A stretch of DNA of 13,667 bases from assembly GCA_026770615.1 (NCBI GenBank), contig MU631525.1, forward strand, positions 8,340-22,006, given 5' to 3'. This stretch comes from Pavlovales sp. CCMP2436. Its lineage: Eukaryota; Haptophyta; Pavlovophyceae; Pavlovales. How positions within the stretch are numbered: the first letter of the stretch is position 1; every line of letters starts with the position of its first letter. Of the stretch, positions 6,732 to 13,667 are shown piece after piece. The notes under the pieces were generated by a model. That model saw only the letters and a program-made list of their open reading frames with translations. It did not search any database and was not told the origin of the DNA. A program made the translations under genes and the position numbers.

Positions 6732-8171
6732 ATGTCAGGCGCTGAATCCTTCCTCCCGGCGGGCATGCTAGGTGTGGGCGGGTACGGCAAGGTTTTCACC
6801 GTCTACCGCGAGAGTGACGGCAGCGAGTTCGCTGCCAAGTCCTTCTCCGCGGACGAGGGCAACGGGACGCTGGAGCCGGGCACAGTGAGGGAGCTCTCCA
6901 TCCTGCTCGCCCTGCGCAGACAGCGCGAGCGTGCGGGGCTGCGGCCGCACGAGAACATCATGATGCCCGTCGCCGTGACGGAGATTACTGGCGTCGACGG
7001 GTTCTGCATGATCATGCCCAAGTACAGCATGTCGCTGGGCACAGCAATCAAGGCCAAGGCGCTGAACCGCGAGACCAAGCTTTCAGTGTCCCTCGACCTG
7101 ATGAAGGCGCTCGATTTCCTGCACGCCAACCACTGCATCCACCGCGACCTCAAGCCCGACAACATCATGATCACTGATGGGTTCAAGGCCGTCCTGGCTG
7201 ACTTCTCGCTGACGAAGGTGCTGACGTCGGCCGAGCCGGAGAAGGGGCGCCGTGTGCACAAGAAGAAGGGCGAGGCCGCGGCCGCCCTGAACACGGCGGG
7301 CATGGGAACGCCCACCTACATGGCCCCGTGCGTGCTGCTTGCACGCTTGCAACGCGCAGGCGCGATAGGTGCTTACCCTGTTGCGTACCCCTCCCCCCCC
7401 ACTTGCCCGCGGCTACTTATTCTCAGGGAGGTTGTGTCCAGTGGCAACTACACAGTCGCAGCCGATATCTGGTCCGCCGGGGTGGTGATCTACGAGACGA
7501 TCCAGGGCGAGGTGCTGCAGGCGTCTAAGGATAAGGCGGCTTTCCGCATACTCGACGACGTGCGCGCCCGCCTCTCGGCCGACAAGCCGGTGCCCGCGCT
7601 GCTGCGGAAGCTCATCGCGGTGGACTCTGCCGAGCGGATCAGCGCCAAGGACGCCGTCATCGCACTCGAGGCGGCGCTGCAGAGCGTACGGGCCAAGGGC
7701 GCGAGCAGCACGGCCGTGGTACTCCCGCCCACTGCAGTCGAGGCCGTGGCAGAGTCGCTCCAGCTCGACTACTTTAGCAAGTGGGCCTCGAGAGCTCTGC
7801 CCGATGACGGCGAGGCGGTCAGCTCGTGCGCTGTGGAGACCGCGCCGAAGCGCAGGAAGCTCGACAAGGCTGCCGCCAAGAAGGGCGACAAGAACGACCT
7901 CGAGTCCAGCATTGAGCAGTGCTGCAAGCTGCTCAACACGCAGCATCCGCTCACGCCGTCGCTCGCACTCGCCGTCGCTCGGCGCACGGGCACACAGCCG
8001 ATCTACGCGGTGGTGCTGTGCTCGAAGCTACTCGAGGTCGTGCTGACCAACTTGGAGGAGCTCGAGGACGAGGAGATGCCCGATGGCAGCGAGGTCGGCT
8101 TCTTCCTCGAGGAGTACGTGCAGGTCGAGCTCGACATCATGAAGGAAATGGACCACTGCATGTACCCATGA
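6732..8171 (+). CDS. CDK-like protein kinase with C-terminal cyclin-box-like region
   Basis: Exons 6732-7327 and 7427-8171 give 446 residues. The kinase core is complete: glycine loop GVGGYGKVF (14-22), catalytic Lys36 in AAK, an alpha-C motif EPGTVRELSIL (48-58) resembling PSTAIRE with Glu54, catalytic HRDLKPDN (137-144), DFS at 157-159 in place of DFG, GTPTYMAPE (192-200, completed only after splicing), DIWSAG (212-217) and the subdomain XI Arg (269). An insert of about 25 charged residues (about 165-190) lengthens the activation segment. After the kinase come a Myc-like nuclear signal APKRRKLD (338-345) and, at about 356-446, helices like the first cyclin fold: SLALAVARR, then IYAVVLCSKLLEV (compare ASKxEE), then YVQVELDIMKEMD and MYP. 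The second cyclin fold is absent. This suggests a nuclear kinase fused to part of its own cyclin-type activator. The kinase call is firm; the cyclin call is moderate. Confidence 0.88.
   Translation: MSGAESFLPAGMLGVGGYGKVFTVYRESDGSEFAAKSFSADEGNGTLEPGTVRELSILLALRRQRERAGLRPHENIMMPVAVTEITGVDGFCMIMPKYSMSLGTAIKAKALNRETKLSVSLDLMKALDFLHANHCIHRDLKPDNIMITDGFKAVLADFSLTKVLTSAEPEKGRRVHKKKGEAAAALNTAGMGTPTYMAPCVLLARLQRAGAIGAYPVAYPSPPTCPRLLILREVVSSGNYTVAADIWSAGVVIYETIQGEVLQASKDKAAFRILDDVRARLSADKPVPALLRKLIAVDSAERISAKDAVIALEAALQSVRAKGASSTAVVLPPTAVEAVAESLQLDYFSKWASRALPDDGEAVSSCAVETAPKRRKLDKAAAKKGDKNDLESSIEQCCKLLNTQHPLTPSLALAVARRTGTQPIYAVVLCSKLLEVVLTNLEELEDEEMPDGSEVGFFLEEYVQVELDIMKEMDHCMYP
7328..7426 (+). other. 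99-bp in-frame intron in the kinase APE motif
   Basis: Donor CC|GTGCGT and acceptor TTATTCTCAG|GGAG flank a pyrimidine-rich end. Splicing joins ATG-GCC-CC to G-GAG and restores MAPE. Unspliced, the intron is open and a multiple of three, so a 479-residue product with 33 extra residues in place of the intact APE motif is encoded. The canonical motif shows that splicing gives the active form. Confidence 0.9.
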
Positions 8172-8384
8172 GGATCGCATGATCTGCGAGTCTACGAGTC
8201 GGGGCGTGCTGTGCGCGCTCAGAACCTGTCGGCGCAGGGGCCCCATGCGGCACTGTCGAGCCTTGGCACGGGCGTACCGCTCTCGTGCGATGCGAATCGC
8301 GGGCCGGGAGCCAATATTGCAGTTGCACACGTGCGCGGAAATGGGCCGGCCAATGCCAAGCTCGCAGCCGCGCAGCTCATATGA
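8172..8384 (+). other. GC-rich open extension after the kinase stop
   Basis: After TGA at 8169-8171 the same frame stays open for 70 codons to TGA at 8382-8384. GC at third positions is lower than in the kinase and there is no similarity to the rest of a cyclin fold. It is most likely 3' UTR. Then 8385-8755 is AT-rich with no gene visible and separates the two convergent genes. Confidence 0.5.
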
Positions 8385-8755
8385 GCGCCTGTATATCAAA
8401 ACTGATGATCTTGCATGACTTATATTTTCAAAATAAGTTGGAGATTACATTTTTACTCTTTGAGTCTTTCTTAATAATTGGTTTCCATACTAATTTAGTT
8501 ACCAGTTACAACTTGCACGCTTACTTAAACTATCTTAATATATCAACTAGTATTAATATTAGTGTTTAGATTTCAATCGTAACGACTAACGTATAATTTG
8601 TTGTTTCAGATTATCAAAGTAATAAATCATAGTTCAGATAGTCATATAGATCCTTTAATTAACATATTTGAGCACAAAATAGATTACTATTTTTTTGTAT
8701 TTAAGTTAAATATTTGGTATGCGGTATGCGCCCTAAAGTTGAACCCATGCGCACA

Positions 8756-11700
8756 TCAGGTCGAGCGCCGAGCCGCGCGCAGCGGCTCCACGGTCGAGAA
8801 GGCCGGGTCGAGGTGCGCGCATCGGCACTTGCAGTTGGATACGGGGCACTCGACGTGCTCGGCGAACCACTCGGATAGGTGGCGCGCGTGCCCACCGTGG
8901 CGGCACGCGAGGCACCACGAGAACCACTCGTCAAAGGCGCCACCTTCCGTGCCCGGCTGCCGGCCGAGCCCCTCGCCGAGGTGCAGCAGGCAGATGGCGC
9001 AGCGCGGCAGCGCCTTGTTGCAGTGCGGGCAGGCCAGGGCCCTGCTGGTGCCCTGCCGCCCCGCCCTGCCCTGCGGGAAGCCGCCTGTGATTTATATTTT
9101 ATGATTGATCATTTTATGAGTTGTGAGAGATGAGTGATGAGTTATAACAAATTTACAATCAGTAGAAATAATAATAAATATAAACATATGAGTTGTGAGA
9201 GATGAGTGACGAGTTATAACAAATTTACAATCAGTATAAATAATAATAAATATAAACATATGTTTATAATCAGTATAAATAATAATAAATATAAACATAT
9301 GTTTATATTATAAACATATGTTTATATTTATTATTATTTATACTGATTGTAAATTTGTTCGCGATTTAATTTATTCTGATTCTTGTCATTGAGAATACGA
9401 TCAATATGATTAGCTTACCCTGCCGTTGCGGGCGTGCCATCTGCTGCTGCAGCGCCGAGCTGCCCCCGCTCAAGAAAGCCCCGCCTATTTTATTAATTAT
9501 GAAGTATTAGATGTTAAGTGTTAGGTGTTAAGAACGATTACTTGTTATAACTATGAATTATTAAATAGGTGTATTAATAGCATGTTGTATTATGCTGCAG
9601 TATGATTATGTTGTATTATGCTTGTATTATGTATGATTATTATTTTGTTTGGTTACGATGTATGATGATGATGATGATGATGATGTCTTACTATGTTGTT
9701 TGATTTTGATGTCTTATTCTCTCGTGTTCTGATTACCGATGGCCGCACTGCAAAAGCTGCAACTATTAATTAATAGTAGTATTATTATATCTCATGATGT
9801 CTATTATAATAAATTATGATTACCGATGGCCGCACTGCAAAAGCTGCAACTATTAATTAATAGTAGTATTATTATATCTTATGATGTCTATTATAATAAA
9901 TTATGATTACCGATGGCTGCGCTGCAAAAGCTGCACCGCACCAGAATGTCCGGCTTCACCGTCAGCACGCCTGCGAGTAGCGTGTGTGTGTGTGTGGCGT
10001 GAGTGTATGCGTGTGGTGTGTGTGGTGTGTGTGTGTGGCGTGTGTGTGTGCGTGTGCGTGCGTGTGCATGTGTGTGAGTGTGTGTGTGGGGGGGGGGGGG
10101 GGGGGAGGGGGGCTGCTTCAGGGCCCGCGGCAACAGAGCGGGTCATTAGAAAGTTTTTTATGATAAAAATAAATGAAAACATCCAAGCACACACGCACCG
10201 GCTCCAAGCTGACGCAGCTCGCAGTCCAGGCGGGCGCGCTCGTGCCACAGGCGCCAGCGGTCGAGCAGCTCGCGGTAGGCGTCCAGCCAACCCTGCGCAC
10301 GCGCGCGCGTCGAAGCGCCTGTTGCAAGTATGATGTAGTATGATGTATTGTAGTGCATTACCCCCCTCGCCTCGATAAAAGTGCTTCGAGTAGGATGTAT
10401 TCGTTTTATGAGATATCTATATTATATCTATATATATATATATATATATATATTATTTACCCTCGGCATCTGGCGTGGCGGCGGCGGCGGCGCCATGCGC
10501 GCCACGCTGTTATTATAAATATAATTAATAGTATAGTCTTAATTGTAATTATAGTAATAATAAGCCATTTCCTACTATAAGCAGTATAATCATAATACTA
10601 ATAATAATAATTATTAGTTATTATTATTATTAATAGTCAGAATATTACCTGAGGGGCGGCAAGCATCCCCTACTACAAGCAGTCTCGGCAGTAGTAGTAG
10701 TAGTAGTGGTAGTATGACTATGACTATGACTACGACTACGACTACGACTATGACTGACTATGACTATGATTATGACTATGACTATGAATATTAAAATAAT
10801 AATTACAATTCTTTTAATATTACCTGCGGGGTGGCGAGCATTCCCACGATGGCTGCCGTCTGCACGTCAGCGGTGCGGTCGACGTACACCTTTCATATAA
10901 TAATATGGTATGAATAAGAATGACAATTTTAACATAATCATGATTATTCTTATGATAATGATAATGATAATAATTAGAATATAATTATATTTATTATAAG
11001 TTGTAGGTTTAGTTGTTAGTAGTGGTTGTAGAGGTTTTGATTATTAAATTGCTAGACTTACTACTAATCATAGTAACTAATAACTGACAGCGTACCTGCA
11101 GCAGCCTCGCGCCCGCTTCCGTCGCTAGCCCGGTGAAGAGGAGGCCAGCCAACTCGCCGCAGCACGAGACGCGCTCGGCGAGGACGGACACGTGCGCGAG
11201 CAGCTCGGCGTGCGGCAGGAAACGGCATGCGAGCGCAACTAGAATCAGAATAGTTAATAATCACAATAGTAATAACAATAATAATAATAATAATTATGAT
11301 GATGATGATGATGATGATCAATCTTATCAAGATTATATTCAATAGTATCATTCTTATTGTCATTCGCACGAAGCGGCATGCGAGCGCCGCTGTAGCAATC
11401 ACAATAGTGCGAATGAGAATGAGAAGAGTGAGAATGAGAATGATAATGAAGAAGAGAATGATGATGATAATAATGAGAATAATGATGATGAGAACAAGAA
11501 TGAGCATGAAAATGAGAAACAAAATAAAATCGCGAGCGCCACTGCGTCGTAAGTCATTAGAAAGATAGAATTATAAACATAGTGAAATAAATCATCAGCA
11601 GTACACAGTAGTAATCGTAAAAAGATAAAGAGGTTAAAAAGAAAAGAAAAAAGGGGGGGGGGGAAGGAGATGAAAAAAGAAGAAAAAAGAAGAAGGGGGG

Positions 11701-13518
11701 GGGGGCGCACCTGCGTCGGCCAGCGGGAGTGCACCCGCTCCGCCAGCGAGCGCAGCGCCGAGCAACTCGGTTGGGGGGGCGGAGGAGCCGAGCAGCGCCA
11801 GCAGCAGCCTGAGGTGCGCCGAGTGTACCTTGCACAACCACCATTGTTATTATTGCCATTATTATTATCAAGATTATCATGATTATCATCACAATTAGTG
11901 TCATCATCATCATCACTATCAGAATCAATCGTATTCTTATCATTTATGTTTATTTTTATTTGTATATGAGTACTTTGGTGTACTGTGATTAGAATAGTAA
12001 TGGTAATAGTAATGGTAATAGTAATGGTAATGGTGAAAATACTACCACCATCACCACTACTACTACTACTACTGATAATACCAACAACAACATGTACCTC
12101 GGCGTACAGCCCACTCGCCATGATAAAATCACTATTATTATTATTTGTAGTATCATGATCATAACAAAATTCTGAGATATATCTTCTTCTTATGACTATT
12201 ATTATTATTATTATTATTATATGAAATAATAATAATAATGTCTATTATTATTATCACAACTATTATTATTATCATATGATTCTCACCTTGGCGTACAGTC
12301 CACTCACCGTCGACTCCCACAGGCCGAGCGGGTGGGCGGCCGCGGAGCTGGGCAGCGGGTGCGGCGCTGAGGCGTGCGCGGCGGAGGGCAGGGCGAAGTG
12401 CACCGCGCCCGCCAACGCACTCGCCTAATCAATATCATCATCATCGTCATTATTATAGCATTCCTTATAAATTGCACTCGTCGCCTGAAGATGAATTTAT
12501 TCATGATGATGATGATGATGAGAATGAAGCCTAAAGGTGTATTAATTTTTAATTATGATAACGATGATGAGAATGATTTTTTGTTTACTTGGGGCAGTGG
12601 GGAGCACCTCAAGCAATCAGTACCGTTATCATTATCATCATTATCATCATCATTATCATCTTCATCCTCATTCTCATTACCATTATAATAACAATTAATA
12701 ATTAAGAAATAAACAAATAAATAATTGAATAAATAAAGTACGTAAGTAAGTAATAACAAATAGCAAATAAGTATAATAATGACACCGAGCTCGCGCGCCA
12801 AATATACAATTAAAATATTAATAATTAATAACTTACTAAATACTAATCACTAATTCGTAATTAGGAATTAATAGTGAATAGTGAATAGGAAATAGTAAAT
12901 AATACAATTAAAATAGTAAATAATACATAATAGTACCCTCCCACTGCAGATATCATGATAACCACCTCCCTCAGCGCCTAGGGCGTTTGCGGGTGTGTTG
13001 AAGGGCCATGCTAACTAACTAACTAACATACCCTGTGCGCTTGCGGCTCCAAGCTCACGCACGATGGCCGGCTGGGAGGGGAGGAGGACGGGGAGGCCGG
13101 CTGCTCGGGGGGGGCATTGCTGCCACTCAAGGCGGCGCGCGGGTGGCCCGCGAGCACCATGGCCATCAGCCGCAACTGCGCGCCTGCCAGCAGTAGTGTG
13201 AATTGTTTATCATTTGTTGTTCACCATTTATTATTTATTATCTATTTAATAAGCAGCCGCAACTGCGCGCCAGTGAGCACTTTTTTGTGCAAGAGTTAAT
13301 TTGGCGTTCCCCAACTTGCAGTTCAAAGGCGCACGGACATGACATATGAGCAGGAAACGCATAATTTCAATGTTATAATAATCATCATTCAACATAAAAA
13401 AAAGAAAAGAAAAAAAGAGGAGTACCACGCTCGGACGCAGACGCCGCCTCGCCGAGCTGCGCTTCGTAACTGCTGCTCTTCTTGTCGTTGTAGCTGCCCG
13501 TCGCACCAGCGCACCCGC
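8756..13518 (-). CDS. MIOS: Mios orthologue (GATOR2/SEACAT subunit), last eleven exons, 5' end beyond the window
   Basis: Exons in transcript order: 13518-13426, 13183-13032, 12424-12287, 11828-11711, 11238-11096, 10889-10824, 10506-10461, 10318-10199, 9970-9911, 9484-9419, 9084-8756 (stop TGA 8758-8756). All introns are GT...AG and all phases match, giving about 443 residues. Identification rests on the C-terminal half of Mios (yeast Sea4): VYVDRTADVQTAA (exon 6), YRELLDRWRLWHERARLD (exon 8), CSFC (exon 9), and in the last exon the zinc-binding region CPHCNKALPRCAICL, then WCLACRHGGHARHLSEWF and CPVSNCKCRC. The Cys and His ligands appear intact. Exons 3-8 are the alpha-solenoid; the N-terminal WD40 propeller must lie beyond 13667. 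Mios scaffolds GATOR2, which relays amino-acid sufficiency to TORC1 at the lysosome or vacuole. Lineage oddities are a Pro/Ser-rich insert in exon 2, an Ala run encoded by (GCC)n in exon 7, and exon-edge copies in many introns. Confidence 0.92.
9116..9259. repeat. 72-bp tandem duplication in the last Mios intron
   Basis: Copies 9116-9187 and 9188-9259 of a unit starting ATGAGTTGTGAGAGATGAGT differ at only two or three sites. A shortened third copy of the unit's end follows from 9269. Confidence 0.9.
9218..9359. repeat. Large perfect AT-rich palindrome
   Basis: The segments 9218-9268 and 9309-9359 are exact 51-bp inverted copies. Within them, 9269-9307 and 9309-9347 are 39-bp perfect arms around one base (9308), so the centre is an almost spacer-free palindrome of 79 bp. 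It lies inside the last intron of the Mios gene and overlaps the 72-bp tandem repeat. Confidence 0.92.
9485..9730. other. Intron sequence with ATT/GAT microsatellites
   Basis: This is part of the Mios intron between exons 9 and 10. It is AT-rich with short TGTATTATG words and a (GAT)n run near 9662-9684. No gene is visible. Confidence 0.6.
9731..9936 (-). repeat. 87-bp tandem repeat carrying copies of the Mios exon-9 end and donor
   Basis: Units at 9731-9817 and 9818-9904 differ by a single base. Each begins (plus strand) GATTACCGATGGCCGCACTG, which is the complement of an exon end plus GTAATC donor. The real exon-9 end at 9905-9936 has the same block with two differences in the shared 30 bp. 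Three equivalent donors therefore stand in tandem, and the two distal exon fragments are now intronic. Confidence 0.92.
9979..10106. repeat. (GT)n microsatellite and G-run
   Basis: GT/GC dinucleotide repeats with a G tract of about 18 bases in the Mios intron between exons 8 and 9. On the coding strand it is a CA/C tract leading into the exon-9 acceptor. Confidence 0.9.
10641..10670 (-). repeat. Degenerate copy of the Mios exon-6 end and donor
   Basis: AATATTACCTGAGGGGCGGC and the next ten bases match 26 of 30 bases of the real donor region at 10816-10845. The copy lies 175 bp downstream of the real site in transcript direction. A neighbouring 15-bp word CCTACTACAAGCAGT (10669-10683) has a further echo at 10571-10585. 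Confidence 0.85.
10691..10787. repeat. (AGT)n and (GACTAT)n microsatellites
   Basis: AGT repeats pass into GACTAT/GACTAC hexamers in the Mios intron between exons 6 and 7. Confidence 0.85.
11257..11320. repeat. AAT/GAT microsatellites
   Basis: AAT and GAT triplet repeats in the Mios intron between exons 4 and 5, next to the exon-5 acceptor. Further GAATGA-type repeats extend to about 11520. Confidence 0.8.
11368..11543 (-). repeat. Two degenerate copies of the Mios exon-5 start
   Basis: The plus-strand word CGGCATGCGAGCGC of the real exon-5 start (about 11223-11236) recurs exactly at about 11374-11387, followed by a similar TAG.AATCA.AATAG flank. A shorter echo GCGAGCGCCACTGCG, giving CGCAG then TGGCGCTCGC on the coding strand, lies at about 11532-11546. 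Both are upstream of the real acceptor in transcript direction. Confidence 0.7.
11641..11705. repeat. Purine tract with two 11-G runs
   Basis: Apart from one T at 11671 the stretch is all purine on the plus strand, with G runs at 11653-11663 and 11695-11705 separated by GAA repeats. It directly abuts the donor of Mios exon 4, so the transcript would carry two C runs in a pyrimidine tract just after the 5' splice site. Confidence 0.85.
12096..12121 (-). repeat. Degenerate copy of the Mios exon-3 end and donor
   Basis: ACCTCGGCGTACAGCCCACT and the next six bases match 22 of 26 bases of the real exon end and donor at 12285-12310. On the coding strand the copy reads SGLYAE then GT, where the exon reads SGLYAK then GT. 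Confidence 0.85.
12468..12487 (-). repeat. Weak echo of the Mios exon-3 acceptor and start
   Basis: TTGCACTCGTCGCCTGAAG resembles the real start region (plus strand CGCACTCGCCTAATC, about 12416-12430) with a short insertion. The match is short and could be chance. The rest of the 607-bp intron (12425-13031) is AT-rich with ATG/ATC triplet repeats, plus a second weak echo of the exon-2 end near 12978-12996. Confidence 0.4.
13254..13271 (-). repeat. Exact 18-bp copy of the Mios exon-2 start
   Basis: CAGCCGCAACTGCGCGCC occurs at 13167-13184, where it is the real exon start up to the splice junction, and again at 13254-13271, 87 bp upstream in transcript direction. The acceptor AG is lost in the copy. 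Confidence 0.85.
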
Positions 13519-13667
13519 CTGTGTATTCTAATTGTTTATTATTAACAAGCACCCGCCTGTGTATTCGAATTCTTTATTATTAATAAACACCCGCCTGTGT
13601 ATTTTAATTGTTTATTATTAATAAACACCTGCCTGTGTATTCTAATTGTTTATTATTAATAAGCACC
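13511..13667 (-). repeat. 38-bp tandem array (x4) of an acceptor plus exon start
   Basis: Units begin at 13511, 13549, 13587 and 13625, with a fifth cut by the window edge at 13663. Each unit on the coding strand carries AATACACAG followed by G-C-[GA]-GGTG, which is the acceptor and first eight bases of the first visible Mios exon (exon starts at 13518). Only the innermost unit continues into coding sequence. Confidence 0.9.

Noticed and set aside
7413..7946. 177-codon minus-strand frame inside the kinase gene
   Set aside because: Antisense shadow of the kinase coding sequence, which has all catalytic motifs on the plus strand.
8598..9104. 168-codon plus-strand frame opposite the last Mios exon
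   Set aside because: The opposite strand carries a clear, conserved zinc-binding domain; this frame is its shadow and starts in AT-rich intergenic sequence.
13511..13667. CRISPR-like array of 38-bp units
   Set aside because: The units are contiguous with no unique spacers, in a eukaryotic intron; each unit is an acceptor copy.
1..13667. tRNA and rRNA genes
   Set aside because: No cloverleaf with matching A and B boxes and no rRNA core motif was found by eye; GTTCGA-like words (4633, 6682) lack the surrounding structure.

Overview
The window is nuclear DNA of a eukaryote. Coding exons are short, GC-rich and bounded by GT/AG splice sites. Introns and spacers are AT-rich and full of microsatellites. 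One gene resembles the plant/cyanobacterial DUF3598 plastid family and may carry a leader with an A-A-F cleavage-like motif, which would suit an alga with a complex (secondary red) plastid. That lineage is an inference; a microbial alga is the best guess.

Layout, left to right. (1) 343-3344, plus strand: a seven-exon gene for an unrecognised membrane protein with about five hydrophobic segments. (2) 3345-5447: a mostly non-coding spacer with a 75-bp tandem repeat, an isolated exon-like open stretch, a broken reading frame at 4497-4893 and twin GC-rich hairpins. (3) 5448-6575, minus: a DUF3598-like protein. (4) 6732-8171, plus, divergent from (3): a CDK-like protein kinase with one 99-bp in-frame intron and a C-terminal half-cyclin-box-like region. 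(5) 8756-13518 and beyond the right edge, minus: the 3' eleven exons of a Mios orthologue, a GATOR2/SEACAT subunit of the TORC1 amino-acid signalling pathway. The exons were joined by hand and every junction phase agrees.

The most unusual signal is shared by the two intron-rich genes. Many introns hold decayed copies of the adjoining exon edge together with its splice site: acceptor plus exon start upstream of the real exon, or exon end plus donor downstream of it. Some are recent tandem arrays (87 bp x2 plus the real site, 38 bp x4, a fourfold donor); others are old and diverged. This looks like introns growing, or splice sites sliding, by tandem duplication across exon-intron junctions. The two neighbouring genes (3) and (4) have almost no introns and show none of this.

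No rRNA, tRNA, CRISPR array or intact autonomous transposon was found. One MITE-like element sits in an intron of gene (1).
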